Shown: positions 12,661-24,300 of the stretch, in pieces
How the letters are laid out: each line of letters begins with the position of its first letter
Position numbering within the stretch: the stretch's first letter is position 1
From: Anadara kagoshimensis
Lineage: Eukaryota > Mollusca > Bivalvia > Arcoida > Arcidae
DNA: 64,000 bases
Assembly: GCA_021292105.1 (NCBI GenBank)
Contig: CM037864.1
Span: 44,809,109-44,873,108 of the forward strand
Direction: 5' to 3'
Made by a program: the position numbers and the translations under genes
Notes under the pieces: model-generated
What the model was told of the DNA's origin: nothing
What the model saw: only the letters and a program-made list of their open reading frames with translations
Database searches by the model: none

Positions 12661-13039
12661 TTGGAGTTAAGTAAAGGTGTTATACACCCAAGTCAAGATT
12701 GGAGTTAAGTAGCGGTGTGATACACTCAAGTCAAGATTGGAGTTCAGTAGCGGTGTTATACACCCAAGTCAAGATTGGAGTTCAGTAGCGGTGTTATACA
12801 ACCAAGTCAAGATTGGAGTTCAGTAGCGGTGTTATACACCCAAGTCAAGATTGGAGTTCAGTAGCGGTGTTATACAACCAAGTCAAGATTGGAGTTCAGG
12901 GCTGAGTAACTCGAAGCTATCTTAGCAGTTACGAACACTTAACGCCTTAGTGTTATATAGGCATTAAGTGATCGTAACTGCTAAGACAGCTTCGAGTTAC
13001 CCAGCCCAGTAGCGGTGTTATACACCCAAGTCAAGATTG
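12661..13039. repeat. 38-bp minisatellite, about 7 units
   Basis: Units of 38 bases (core GTAGCGGTGTTATACACCC, then AAGTCAAGATTGGAGTTCA) repeat head to tail from 12,661. The seventh is split by a 107-bp MITE and resumes after it. Units differ at only a few positions. The array lies in the 3' part of the Tigger element, so it expanded inside the transposon. Confidence 0.9.
12900..13006. mobile_element. 107-bp hairpin MITE with CAG duplication
   Basis: The ends GGCTGAGTAACTCGAAGCT and AGCTTCGAGTTACCCAGCC are inverted repeats that continue inward for about 47 bases with few mismatches, leaving a short loop. The neighbouring minisatellite unit shows the uninterrupted sequence, proving insertion with a 3-bp CAG duplication (12,897-12,899 and 13,007-13,009). 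Superfamily is uncertain; a 3-bp duplication would allow a PIF/Harbinger relative. Confidence 0.85.
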
Positions 13040-13644
13040 AAGTCAAGATTCTTAATATTTATATCAAGGTGATAAGTGGAATGGTACAATACATTTGTAC
13101 ATAGTTATGTATTTACAAAATACAAAGACAATATTTTATTATTCAATATTTATTGTTGTCTTAAATATTAGATATTTTTAAAATTATTTGTATTTATACA
13201 AATAGTTAAAATATTCAATATATATGACAGCTATAACAAATATAAGTTACAATGACAATATCAGATGTAAAACCCTGGATGCCACACCTTGAATAAGGGG
13301 ACGTAACTCTGACAAAGTTATGTTAAATTCATTACAACAGCATATTCTTTACAACAGCAAAATTGGTGATCACGAAGATGGCCGTTATAAAGAGTGTTGA
13401 CTGTATTTCATTCAGAAAATTCAAACATTTATAATATGACAATACTGTTGGGAGTTTGAATCATATAATTATATAAATTATGATATGACAATTAATTATT
13501 GCATAAATATAATAACAAACACTTTTCAAAATTTCTCATAAAACTAATTTTGAAATTTTTCTTTTTCAGGCTAGAGACTTTGCAAGATGCACAATATGTA
13601 AAAGATTTGACCATTGGTTAATACGCCAATTAAACTTGGAGTCA

Positions 13645-13935
13645 CCCGTACGAAGTAAAGAGGCGTAATACGCCTGGTTTTGAGGCGTAAACCAGGCGAA
13701 ATGGGTAGTTACGTGACCAGAACCAGGCGTTAAGAAGCAGGACACGTAAATTTAATTTTTTTACAGGCGTAAATTTCAAGAAAACAAGGCGTAAACTGAA
13801 ATACTCCTGGCGTAATCTGTTCTTTAAGAGGCGTAACCTGGACTTAGAATTTTTGTTACTTAAGTGAGAGGCGTAAATTTGGACTTAGAATTTTTGTTAG
13901 CGAGAGGCGTAAATTTGGACTTAGAATTTTTTCAA
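13645..13935. repeat. left subterminal repeats of element 1 (GGCGTAA)
   Basis: At least eight GAGGCGTAA, AGGCGTAA or CCAGGCG(T)-type motifs lie in the first 290 bases, in mixed spacing. They are the reverse complement of the TTACGCCTGG motifs in the last 300 bases. Such subterminal arrays are a hallmark of CACTA elements, where they bind element proteins. Confidence 0.8.
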
Positions 13936-14371
13936 CTTCCAGTACAGGAATAAAGTGGACTTCAATTTTTTCTCATGGACAAGAGCAAATTGGTACTATC
14001 ACCTACACCATTCTTTGTTGATAAAACATTGAAACAACATTGTCATGGATGTTTATACATATATTTTATTACTAATAGAGCACTTTATCACAAAATGTAG
14101 GCTTAAGAAAACTTTTTAAATGCATGTATAAAAACAAAAAATAAAACCCTTGAACCTGCCCCAAAAATTTTGTCCAACCTGAATGAGAAGCTACTACATG
14201 TATATAAATTGAATTCTGGCCTTATTATTATTTTTTTAATCTAAATTATTGATTAAGTATGGCCTAACCAAATATCTAATCATCTTTTCCAATATCTATA
14301 TATATACACACAGTCACATGTATATTGCAGTGCAAAGTACCTTAATACATCTTTAAGACTTTCCTAGTTTC

Positions 14372-17300
14372 TTAATCCAACTCTAATCTGTTTGGAAAAA
14401 GACAAATGTGACCTGTTGCATCATTTTCATCAATATGAATAAACATACAACTGCATTTTATTTTGTTCACTGGTACAATGTCCAAATCTCTGGTTATTTG
14501 TACGGCTAAAATATTACTCTCAGTGTTATAATTAACACATTGTAGCAAACTGATTATTGCACAACAATCGGACTGAACATGCTCGTCCTCATTTAGAAAT
14601 AAAAATGAACTAACACAGCCATATTGTATTCCATCTCTTCCAGTGTAGCATATACATGAATTATCCCGTTTGAGCATTCTCTTGTAACAGTTTCCGTATA
14701 CCAACATATCTTTTATTTCTAATCGGTTGAAGGATGGAAATGTATCAGTTGTTGGGATTTCACCCAAAAAATCTATCAGTGTATGGAATTCCTGTTGGTT
14801 TAATTTCCTTTTCTTAATACCACCAAGAACAAACACTCCTTCTGCAATTTTGCGACCCCTTTTCAACAGATGCGGGCATTCTATCCCATTATATATTTTT
14901 TCTTCTTTTGAGCCTTTCACAATGCATTTTTGCTTTAGCTCAGGCAATTTCTGGACAAAGGCTATTCCAGTAGTAATCTGACTGTCAATACATTGTGTGC
15001 CTTTAATCATCTTCATAATGGCACCATTTTTGTCCTCAAAAGAAAAACAGCTGTGAGTATAGAGAGGTCCTAAATAGCGCACACTGTCTGCTAGGTGAAC
15101 CAACTGGTGTAAATTAAGTGTCATATAACATTTGTCATACAGTTTTGAAAAATGTTGACAGAAAGTTGTCAACATTTTCTCTGCTAAATCTACTTCAGCA
15201 TCAGTTGATCCACACTTCAGTAGTATATGCATAGCATTGACCAATAAAATAAAATGGGAAAATCTTTCATTATCTAAAATTCCAGGTAACACAGCAGCAC
15301 CATAGAAAAGTAAAAACGAGCGGTACTCTGAAGCTTTCCAATATTTTAAGTCATTTTGTATTGATTTAGGCAGTCTCGAAATATCTAATGTTGGTCGAAT
15401 TTGAGAAAGTCTGTTGTCAACTTTATTAACAGATTGATGAAAGCTAAAATGTTTTGTTGAAAACTCTTTGGCAAACCATAAACGTAAAAGTAATTTTTGG
15501 ACGCCAAGTAGGACTCCATGCATATAGTCAATTGCTATTCCATGGATGATGTGAAATTTTGGGATTAGCATCAGCCAAGATGGTCCCTTGATTCCATCAA
15601 TTGTGCTGTTTTTGTCTCCTGCCATTTTCCTTTGAACGCTTGTTTTTGCATCCTCAAGTGCAGATAGAAGAGTTCTTTCTGGTCCTTTGGGAGATTGCAG
15701 GTTGTATGGAAACACCATTGTATGTCCTTTTCCTACTTTTGCACTTTCACCCTTTTGTTTGCATTTCCAACAGCTGAATGCTCCATTGAACTGTACATTA
15801 TTACATAGAAGACACCTTGCTGGAAGATCTGCCGTTCCACATAGAAGATATCCTTTACAAGTAAATGTGTTTTTTTCGGGAGAGAAGCACTCAATACCTT
15901 CACTCATATCCATCATTGATGACAAAAATGGCTTCAGAAAAGTTCCCATTGAAGGTTTTTTGTTTCCAAACCAAAGAGCAGCCAAAATCATATTTTCTTT
16001 CTTCATTCGCAATTTGTATGGTAATTCATTAACAACTAAATAGATTGGCCATATCGAGACATTACTACTTTTGAAAACTGGTGCACCATCTGTATTAAAG
16101 GTAAATGATATGTTCTCTGAATTACTTAACACACCATTATTTTTGAAATATGATTTATACAATTGTCCATCGTAAATATCTTCATAAGTACCTTCAGGAA
16201 CGTTTCGAGTAAATCTGTGCTGGAGAGAAGTGAAGAATCCATCTTGTGCGATTAAATTTTTAATCTGATTTAGTACTGGTACTTCCAAAAAGTATGTTTT
16301 GTCTTTAACATGAAAGGGCTTTCCACAGTGTTGATATGGACAAAATGTCACTGTTTTGTCATCTATATATCCAAGACAATGTCTACAGTAATAATGATGA
16401 ACTAATGGATTCCTCAAATTTTTGAAAAACATCTTATAAGCATGGAGGCTTGTACAAAGTCTATGTCCTTGTGGAAGTACTAAAGCTATTATATTTAAAA
16501 GCTGTTGCACAGCCTCTCCAATCAAATTATGTTTGGTACAAAAAATTGCCAATAGTAACATAAACGCACCCAGTGTGACAGTACAGCCATCGTACAAGGG
16601 TTTTTTATCTTCATCTTTATCCTGTGTAACAGCATCTAAGATGTCATCAATGTAATCAAATTCATCATTCAAATCATAAGATATATCTACATCATCAACT
16701 GATTCAATTAAGGGGTCATTTACATCCTCTTCACTTGAATTGTCTAAAGCAGGATTTCTAGTTGTTTCAACAAGAAAATCAGTCAGTGTCTTGGCATCAT
16801 TTGAATCATCACCAATGTTCTAAAATAAATAAATGATGTATTTACAAAGAATTCTTATTATAAAAGTATACACTTAACAGACCATACATATTTACAAAAA
16901 ACATAATTGCTTTTTTTTTTTTTTATTTTAGAAAACATGCAAAGATTATTAAAGCATCTGCAGAGACTTATTGTAAAATGTATATCCACAAGCCACTGTT
17001 ATACCAGAATAATGTAAAACAAATCAAATTAAAACAAGAGTATCACTCAACTGGCAGTTTATAAATTTCATGAATGGAATCATGCATAATGGCTAAAATT
17101 AGCATTTCATTTGAAATCGTTAAAATGAGGTCAACAAAACATTTCTCAGAAAATCCAAGTTATATATGTGAAATAACCAATTCTCTTTTTTTTTTTTAAA
17201 TTAGAATAAAATCAGGCCAAGTATGTGTCCCAGTTAAGAATATTTCACTTATACATCAATAATTCACCAGTTAGAGGTGAAGGTACGAAAATGTTTACCT

Positions 17301-20078
17301 GTGGTATGCGCGAAAAGGCATAGTGCAATTAGGGTTCTTATCATGCCATGCCTACCTTGACATCAGCTTCTAAGGACTCTTTCAAAAGACCCACGATGGT
17401 CTTTTCTTAATGTCAAGTGCTAGATGAAAAAACAGTCACTACCTACTACAGCGGTGTTGGTTCAATCTTGAACAACCAAGTCAATCATACCTGCTCTCAT
17501 CTAAACCACAGTGATAGCAGTCTGCACATAAAGGTCATAACAGACTGATGATTTTGCTATCCCTTTGTTTAACTATCCCAAGTAGCACACCATATTAGTA
17601 TAAAGAATTACCTTTTCATTTGAGCTATTTAATCCAGCATATTCAATTTCTTCAAAGTTTTCAGCTTCGACTTCTACAACACCCATGTTGTGCTGCAAAT
17701 ATAAAGTGTACAATGTAATATCAAAAGTCAACCTTTCCAAACTGAACACATCCTGCTCGGGACCAATTTTTTCAGTTTAGAGAGACAAAATATTGAATTA
17801 AATGAAACGCCCTACTATCTGAAATTTAAAGACCAATCAATTAACACATTTTGACTTAAATTTAAAAAAATTAGTGTTTCTGTGCGTGTTATGTCGATTA
17901 AAATATTCAGTTATCTTTCATGCTTCTGATCAACAAATTCTGTTCCATAATACAATGTGTATTTTATTGTCTTTGCAACTACATTGAAAAAAAAATAATG
18001 AAACGTTTAAAACTTCTCATTGTGTTTCAATTTAACAGTCACCGATTTTTCCTGTTCGACATTGTTCAGGTTGAGCACATTTAGTGATTATATCCAATTT
18101 TTGTAATGTTTCTCGTTTCAAGTTGATTAAAAATATATCGAAATTGCATTAATTTACGTTAATATAAACAACTTTTGGTTTAGAAAAAAAACATTTTAAA
18201 TAATAAAGTACACTATAGCCTCGGAAGTTGTCAAAGTCCAAATTCTCGGAAGTACCCAAAATAAACTACTATCTGTTTTACTGGATTCAGAACACCGTTT
18301 TTTGGCTTATTTTCATTTAAAATTCTATAAACTTGATTGAAATTTTGCACAGTTCACTTACTTGAGGCTAGTCGTTCCTAAAAATACCTATGCGCATCCT
18401 CGTTTTGCTTAGAATAACTACATAGGGAGGAAAATGTATCCGGTATAGGAATTTTTACATGTTAAAATCCAACCATGTTTACGTCGGAAGTACATAGTTT
18501 GATGACGTCACGTGACGGTTTGGTCGTTTCACATTTGAACGCGGGGTTTGGGCCATATCGGTGTAAGGGATACAAGTCGTACATTTCTGTGTATACGTAA
18601 AATCAAATAGTTTTAACGAGTAGCTTCCCTTACATGAAAGATAGAAATTACAATAGCGGTTAGAAAATGTGTCAAAAAGGTTGGAGCAGTCATTTGAAAT
18701 AGAGATGCCATAAAGCATGACCTACCTGTGATAAAAATAGATTCGATTATTCCAGTTTCATTTCCGTTTTACTTCAACATGTGAAATTCCTATACAGGAT
18801 ACATTTTCCTCTCTACATTGTTATTTTAAGCAAAACGAGGATGCGCATAGGTATTTTCAGGAACGACTAAACTCAAGTAAGTGAACGGTACCAAATTTCA
18901 ATTAAGTTTATTGAATTTTAGGTGAAAATAAGCCAAAAAACGGTGTTCTGGATCCAATGAAACAGATAGTACAACTGGTTTTTTAACCATTGATTAGAAA
19001 ATTAATTTCAACTTTGCATTTTATTTCAGATTAAAAGTCTAAATTTATTTAATTTATAGTTTGAAAATACTTACCGATTTGTCAAAATATCTCTGAAACG
19101 GGAGATATTATCAAATCGGAGAATTGTGCCCAACCTGTTTTTTTTTTTTCTTCTTCTTCTTTTGAGGTGAAAACTCAAATGGCAGTTGTAGATCCAGTTT
19201 TTAGGAAACATATTTTACAAATATCCAGTTTTGTCACCAACAAGAAAGCTTTAAAACTGGAGATTTATATGTCGTAGGAGGATCATCAACGATCTCGGCA
19301 TGTATTTCCCTGACAATAGACAATATCCATGCCGGTTGCCATTTTTAAATTTGTCTTGATGCGGAATGAAACACATTCTGATTGGTTATATCGTAAAACT
19401 AAGACTGAGTAATGCTGTCAGAATTGACCAATCAGTGAGGTTGTTTTAAACACTTAGGTAATACAGGGATATTTGAAAAAATAAAACGGTAAAGAATCGA
19501 ACCGAAATCCGGTAACAATAATTCGAGAAAGATTATAATTGTTTCACACCTGGTAGATAGCTGATGCATTCCGAAAATACACATTGTTGATGTTGTAACA
19601 TCGATTAGCGGGCTTTTCAAAATATAATATGGAAAATTGAGGGCAATTTAACATCTCATTTTCGCTCAAAGTCGAGGCGACGATGCCCTCATCCTTCATG
19701 CCTGGTTGGATATATATTACGTAACATTCGTTATCTGACTTTTTTTAAAGCTTATAATAAAAAAAAATGTTCAACAACACAGTACTTAATATTAATTACC
19801 CACATTTGAAAAAAAGGAACAATATTTCAGTAAAATACGAAATAATAAACAGAAATTAAACTTACCAATATCGAACTACATAGTGAAGGTGTGTCATTGT
19901 CAATTATCGAGGATACATTTACAGCACTCACATCTTCGTCGGAGGCAATTTTCACCTGATCGACCGTATCAAAGTCAAAAATGTCAAGATTTCTGGAATC
20001 GTTTTCTACAGAATATTCTTTACCATATGGACCACGACGTTTTTTCTCAACAGGCTGATCATCGTTTCGTTTGGACAT
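14372..20078 (-). CDS. EnSpm/CACTA-type transposase, 3 exons, 913 aa
   Basis: Exons are 20,078-19,866 (ATG), 17,692-17,612 and 16,819-14,372 (stop), all with GT-AG borders and phase 0, giving one uninterrupted 913-residue frame. A basic KKRRGPYG start is followed by an acidic stretch, then a zinc ribbon (Cys 243, 246, 258, 263), a second Cys-x2-Cys pair set (434, 437, 448, 451) and a Tnp2-like core. Candidate catalytic acids are Asp342 in NTDGAP, Asp529 in IDYMHGVLLG and Glu693 in CFSFEDKNGA; the last lies in a DUF4218-like helical block (LHQLVHLADS). Known role: cut-and-paste of the element. Intron 1 holds another repeat element (18,266-18,971). The intact frame suggests recent activity. CACTA assignment is from motif order, not a search. 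Confidence 0.78.
18266..18971. mobile_element. non-autonomous element with ~205-bp inverted repeats
   Basis: The stretch 18,267-18,470 (TACTATCTGTTT ... CAAAACGAGGATGCGCATAGG on the reverse) is repeated inverted at 18,768-18,971 with roughly 90% identity by eye. The 300-base centre has no recognisable gene. It sits in intron 1 of the element 1 transposase. A target duplication is not clear, so the exact ends and superfamily are open. Confidence 0.7.
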
Positions 20079-20357
20079 TTCAACAGCGACTGGAAACTGA
20101 GTAAAGGGTCCATTTCATTCAATGATATGTGCGCGAATGTGTAAGGTTATGTTAAGGATAATAGAAAATAAAGATAATAAAAAACTATTTCAGACCAATT
20201 TTATAACGAAAACAATTTATTCAATTGTATGTGTTTCTTTTAAAACTAAATCAAATTTTACATATATGCTGAGTGGACTTTTTTTCTTTTTTTAAATAAT
20301 TTAGTCTTTCAATTGAAATATTCCTACACAACCATCATGCAAATGAGGGTCAATATA

Positions 20358-21270
20358 TAGCCCAAGAGCTAGTGGGTTTGAAATATGTGTCAATGGCCAA
20401 AAGCTTTGAAGGTTGTTTCTGATAGAAAAATGTCTGTAGTTTTCGAATTTGGGCGTCTTGTGAATGAACTCGTTTCCGATTTTTTTTCAGACGCGAGTTT
20501 TTACACTAGAATCGCATTTTTCAGCCGGTTTTTCGGTAATTTGATAATTCTGCATTATGGACGCGATATGGCCTTAAAATGTCTTATTACTGATGCGGTT
20601 ATCAAGAATTATGATCATTGTTGACATTTAAGTTAAAAACTTCTTGATACATTTCAGATTTTTTTTTAAAATAACTATTTTAGGAAAAAAATAGACCAAA
20701 AATTTTGCGTTTTTAATATTTTGCCCTCTTTTATGTCTTATAAAAAAATAATAAAAGCATTTAAGTGAAATGTTTTACCATATTGTCACAGCCTAATGTG
20801 TTTTGCATTCAATAAAAGTAGCTGCATATCATTTGGTAGGAAATTGCGGCACCCACAGTGGAAAAACTTTCCCCTACCCCAAAAATTGCAAATTTCTCAA
20901 AAATCGATCTTTACTACAAATTTTGCTATTAGTTGCCATACTGATTGTTATACCGTGTAAGCTTTAATACTTGGGTGACAACATTGAAGACCTCTAACTA
21001 AAAACTTCTTGTTAAGCATTCAATCTCAATTTTGTGGCCAATTTTAAACAACCGAGTTTTGCGTTTTTACTTAATCTTTATTCGTTAAAGTCTTGTAGCG
21101 CATTCAAAAAAAGCCTGATTATCAATATACTATTTTATTTAGAATCCCTGATGTGTGTGCTTTATTGTGCAAGTATAATGTGTAACAAAATCGTCACATT
21201 AACCCATTACCCACGATTTATTCTTCCCCTACCCCAATATGCTAACGATATGCGAATTCACGGGATATAC
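20358..21270 (+). repeat. left terminal inverted repeat of the 7-kb element
   Basis: Near identical to the reverse complement of 26,490-27,406 for about 830 bases, then increasingly divergent over the last 80. It contains an ATTTATTC stretch near 21,217 that reads AATAAA on the minus strand, a plausible polyadenylation signal for the internal gene. Confidence 0.88.
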
Positions 21271-21331
21271 TGTGTTAGTGCTCTTAGACAGGCTGGTTCA
21301 AAATAACTCGTATTCATTCAGAATTATAATT

Positions 21332-24300
21332 TCATTCATCATCAGTGTCTTCACTATCACTACTGTCGGATTCACATACATCCTCATCTTCTCCCATGTC
21401 ATCCTCTGTAAAAGTTGTACTGTCCATCTTCAGTCTTATATCTTTCGGAATCTGTTCACCTTCAAACCAGTGAATCGCATACTTGTTATTTTCTTTTTTC
21501 CATCCATTTTCTTGTGGAGTATTTAATGTAGGACAACTGCAATTGGCATGTTTCCAAAAATATGCAACATATTCTGTTCGGAGGATTTTCTGAACAAGAA
21601 CACTTTTACAAGGAGGTAGTGAACTCGGATCGGCTCCTTTGAGCTTTTCTAATGGGTCAGTTTGATTTGTTGGAGCGTATTTCTCTCTGAAAATGGCAAA
21701 TCGTGCCTCATTTACTGTTTTAATGTTTTTTTTGCCATACATTTCACAGACAAAAGATTCCATTACCTTCATATCTCTTTCATTAACTCTTTGATTTGTT
21801 CCAATATTTGAGAAAACGCTTCTGAAAGTTGCACTTTTTTCAACGATATTATAAGGCCTAATTTTACCTTTTCTAAGAAATGCTGCAGTATAATCACATC
21901 CAGTGAAAGCATGGATAGCTGGAAGAACTTGGCACATTTCGATCCCAATTTCATTGGACAGTTTTGTTAGATCAATAAATCGCCTAGTATTGGTGCCGTC
22001 AGTGCCTGAATCCATCCATATGTTTGCATGTATTTGGTGACAATGATACAATAAAATAACCATTACATCCGTGTCATTTGCTCTAACCACTACGTTAGGA
22101 GAATCGGACCTTGAGGCAATGTATTGCACATGTAAGGTGATCCTGGTATCTGCCTCCTCGTGGGTACAGGCAAGATTGGACACTTCACTGCACACTACTG
22201 TTGCATCATTTTCGCAATAGAATTGATGGCAGTGGTCCTCTGTTGCATAATATAATGTATGGCCTGCAAGAATGTCAGCATAGTTATCATTCTTCCATTC
22301 TTGTAGCAAAAACGATAGTAATGACCTCTTGAAATTAGCAGATTTCAAAGCTGAACGGAAATCATGAGGTCGCTTTTGTTTTGGGCCCATTACTACAATA
22401 TCTGGTCCACTGCTCTCTCCTCGCATATCTCTTTCAATATCTTTGATGGATGGATGGACATATGTGTCACAAACAAAGTGTATTTCTTTGCCAGTTTACA
22501 TAATAGCTTGAGAATGGTTTTGGCTACACCTTCAAAAGTATCTGGTAGGTTTGACAGCAACTGTATAAGGAACATGGCATCAACGACATAAGCATCAATT
22601 TGATTTGCAGCTGGAGGATCAGAATGAGCCTTGCTCTCTAACATTTTCATAAGTATTGATTTGTCGGTTTTATTCATATTCCCGTCAATTTGTGCAAGAG
22701 CTGGCGGCACGGGAGTGAGAGGATATTCAAAAACTTTCTGCAAGTTTATATCTGTTGTCGTTGCCAAAAACAAAAGCCTACCAAATAGATCACGTGAACA
22801 CTGTAGCTGTATGATTTTCTTTGCTTTCACCTCAACCCGAACCTTAAGTGCCAAAGATGCAAAGTGCGCAATTTGTTTCTTGTAATAGGTTTTTCAAATC
22901 TAGAGGGATCTGCAAAACAGCCATTTCTAAAGTCGTGAAAAGATTGCTCGCCATATTTTACACAACTAAGTATCTCATTTTTCACATCATCTTTGACTCT
23001 GTTACCAGTTGATATGCACAGGAGATCCTCATTTCTTATCTCTGTATCAAACGGATTCTTAGTTGCTTTAATACAGTCGATCAAACTACTTACATCTTTA
23101 TTATCTCTCTGAATTCGCGACGGCTTGAGCTCTTGATTCACATCCCCCTTTTTCCGGATTCCAGTTTTTGAGAGAAGAGCACCAACGATAGCACTGCGGA
23201 CACTTCGTGTAATCATCCATCTTCGCCTGGCCGTATATGACTGGCTGAATGCAGAAATGCCAGTTAGACGAGATGCAGCATCAGCATTGATTGTCTGCTC
23301 AAGTGTCATGTCCACTGGAATTCTGGAAAATGATTTATTCGAGCGTCTTATAGACAAACCACCATTCTCAAGCATTGCTCTTGCTTGTGGATGACTTATA
23401 TCAATGTTAAGTAAATTTAAGTGATAGCGTGTCATCCATCTTGCATAGTTTGGTCTATTAGCTGCAAAAAATACTGGACACATTTTTCCTAAGCAGTAAG
23501 TAAATAAAGGTAGATCGTTAGTTCGACAAGATCTACTGAAAAGTAACAGAAGTTCAACTAATTCAATATACATAAACCAATACTGTGCTGTTGATCCATG
23601 GTTTCCAGTTCTTGTGTCATTGGAAAAGGCTTCATACATATCAAAAATAGATTTTAAATTTTCTTGCTCTAGAACGTTTTGCATTTCTTCTGAAGAAGTA
23701 TTTGTAATGAATTGTTCTAACTGCTCGTATAAAGATTCAGATATCTGACCATGCTCTTCCAGAAAAGACCGAAAATGGAGAATACGGAAAGAAAGAGATA
23801 ATATAGTATGCATTCTCTGACATCTGTTATAATGCTTCCCTTTTATGAACCCATTTAGAGACCCTTCTGCCAGAACTTTGGTCTCGGTTAGCACATATGG
23901 TCCGCCAGAGCCCTCAATTAAGTGACCAAGAGCGCCAAAATATGCCAACATTATATGGAAAGGACCAAAACATATGAAAATATTGTCGTACTTTGGTGAT
24001 TCTTCCGATTGTATCTGCATCGCTGGTTTAGCTATGGCAAGATCATAGTGGACAATTGCTGTGTTATCAGAACATTCCCGTGCCACAATCTGCGATCGAC
24101 GTAATGTTTCCGACACCACATCTAATCGGGTCGGTGGCAAACTTATATGTCCATATAGCCTATCACTTGCTCTGGTAGATGATCTACTGTGATTAGAGAA
24201 TTCCATCCTGACCACATGGGTATATTAGAAAATAAATGGTGACAAATCACCCATGTTAAATCCCTTTTTCTGGTCTCATTTAAATTAGAGGGGTCCGAAA

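Larger units (their letters stand above)
10263..13403 (+). mobile_element. pogo/Tigger (Tc1/mariner) DNA transposon, complete
   Basis: The ends CAGTCAACTCTCTTTA and TAAAGAGTGTTGACTG form a 16-bp inverted repeat with one mismatch, flanked on both sides by TA, the duplication expected of Tc1/mariner elements. The 3,141-bp element carries one decayed transposase gene. The uninterrupted relative at 4,870 in copy 1 of the host gene confirms the boundaries. After the gene lie a 38-bp minisatellite and a nested MITE. Further internal copies of near-terminal motifs (TTATAACAGC, ATATTCGGTTA) lie near both ends. Confidence 0.92.
9127..13612 (+). pseudogene. uncharacterised SAP-like / Cys-containing gene, copy 2 (interrupted)
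   Basis: This copy parallels 3,733-5,360: the SAP-like block near 9,175, LADHKVCRKVWTQAH near 9,683, the RYQAAAWFRQYAASYGE block near 9,810, a donor at 10,018 and the Cys exon resuming at 13,570. The intron has grown from 399 bp to about 3.55 kb because a pogo/Tigger element is inserted at 10,263-13,403. Homology to copy 1 stops near 13,610, where Gypsy sequence begins. In-frame stops show it is dead. Comparing the copies gives the empty-site sequence for the Tigger insertion. Confidence 0.55.

Noticed and set aside
12661-13039. CRISPR-like array with 38-bp period
   Set aside because: Whole 38-bp units repeat without variable spacers; it is a minisatellite inside a transposon.
15687-16043. 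118-codon plus-strand open frame
   Set aside because: Antisense to the transposase of element 1 at its Cys-rich region; no independent support.
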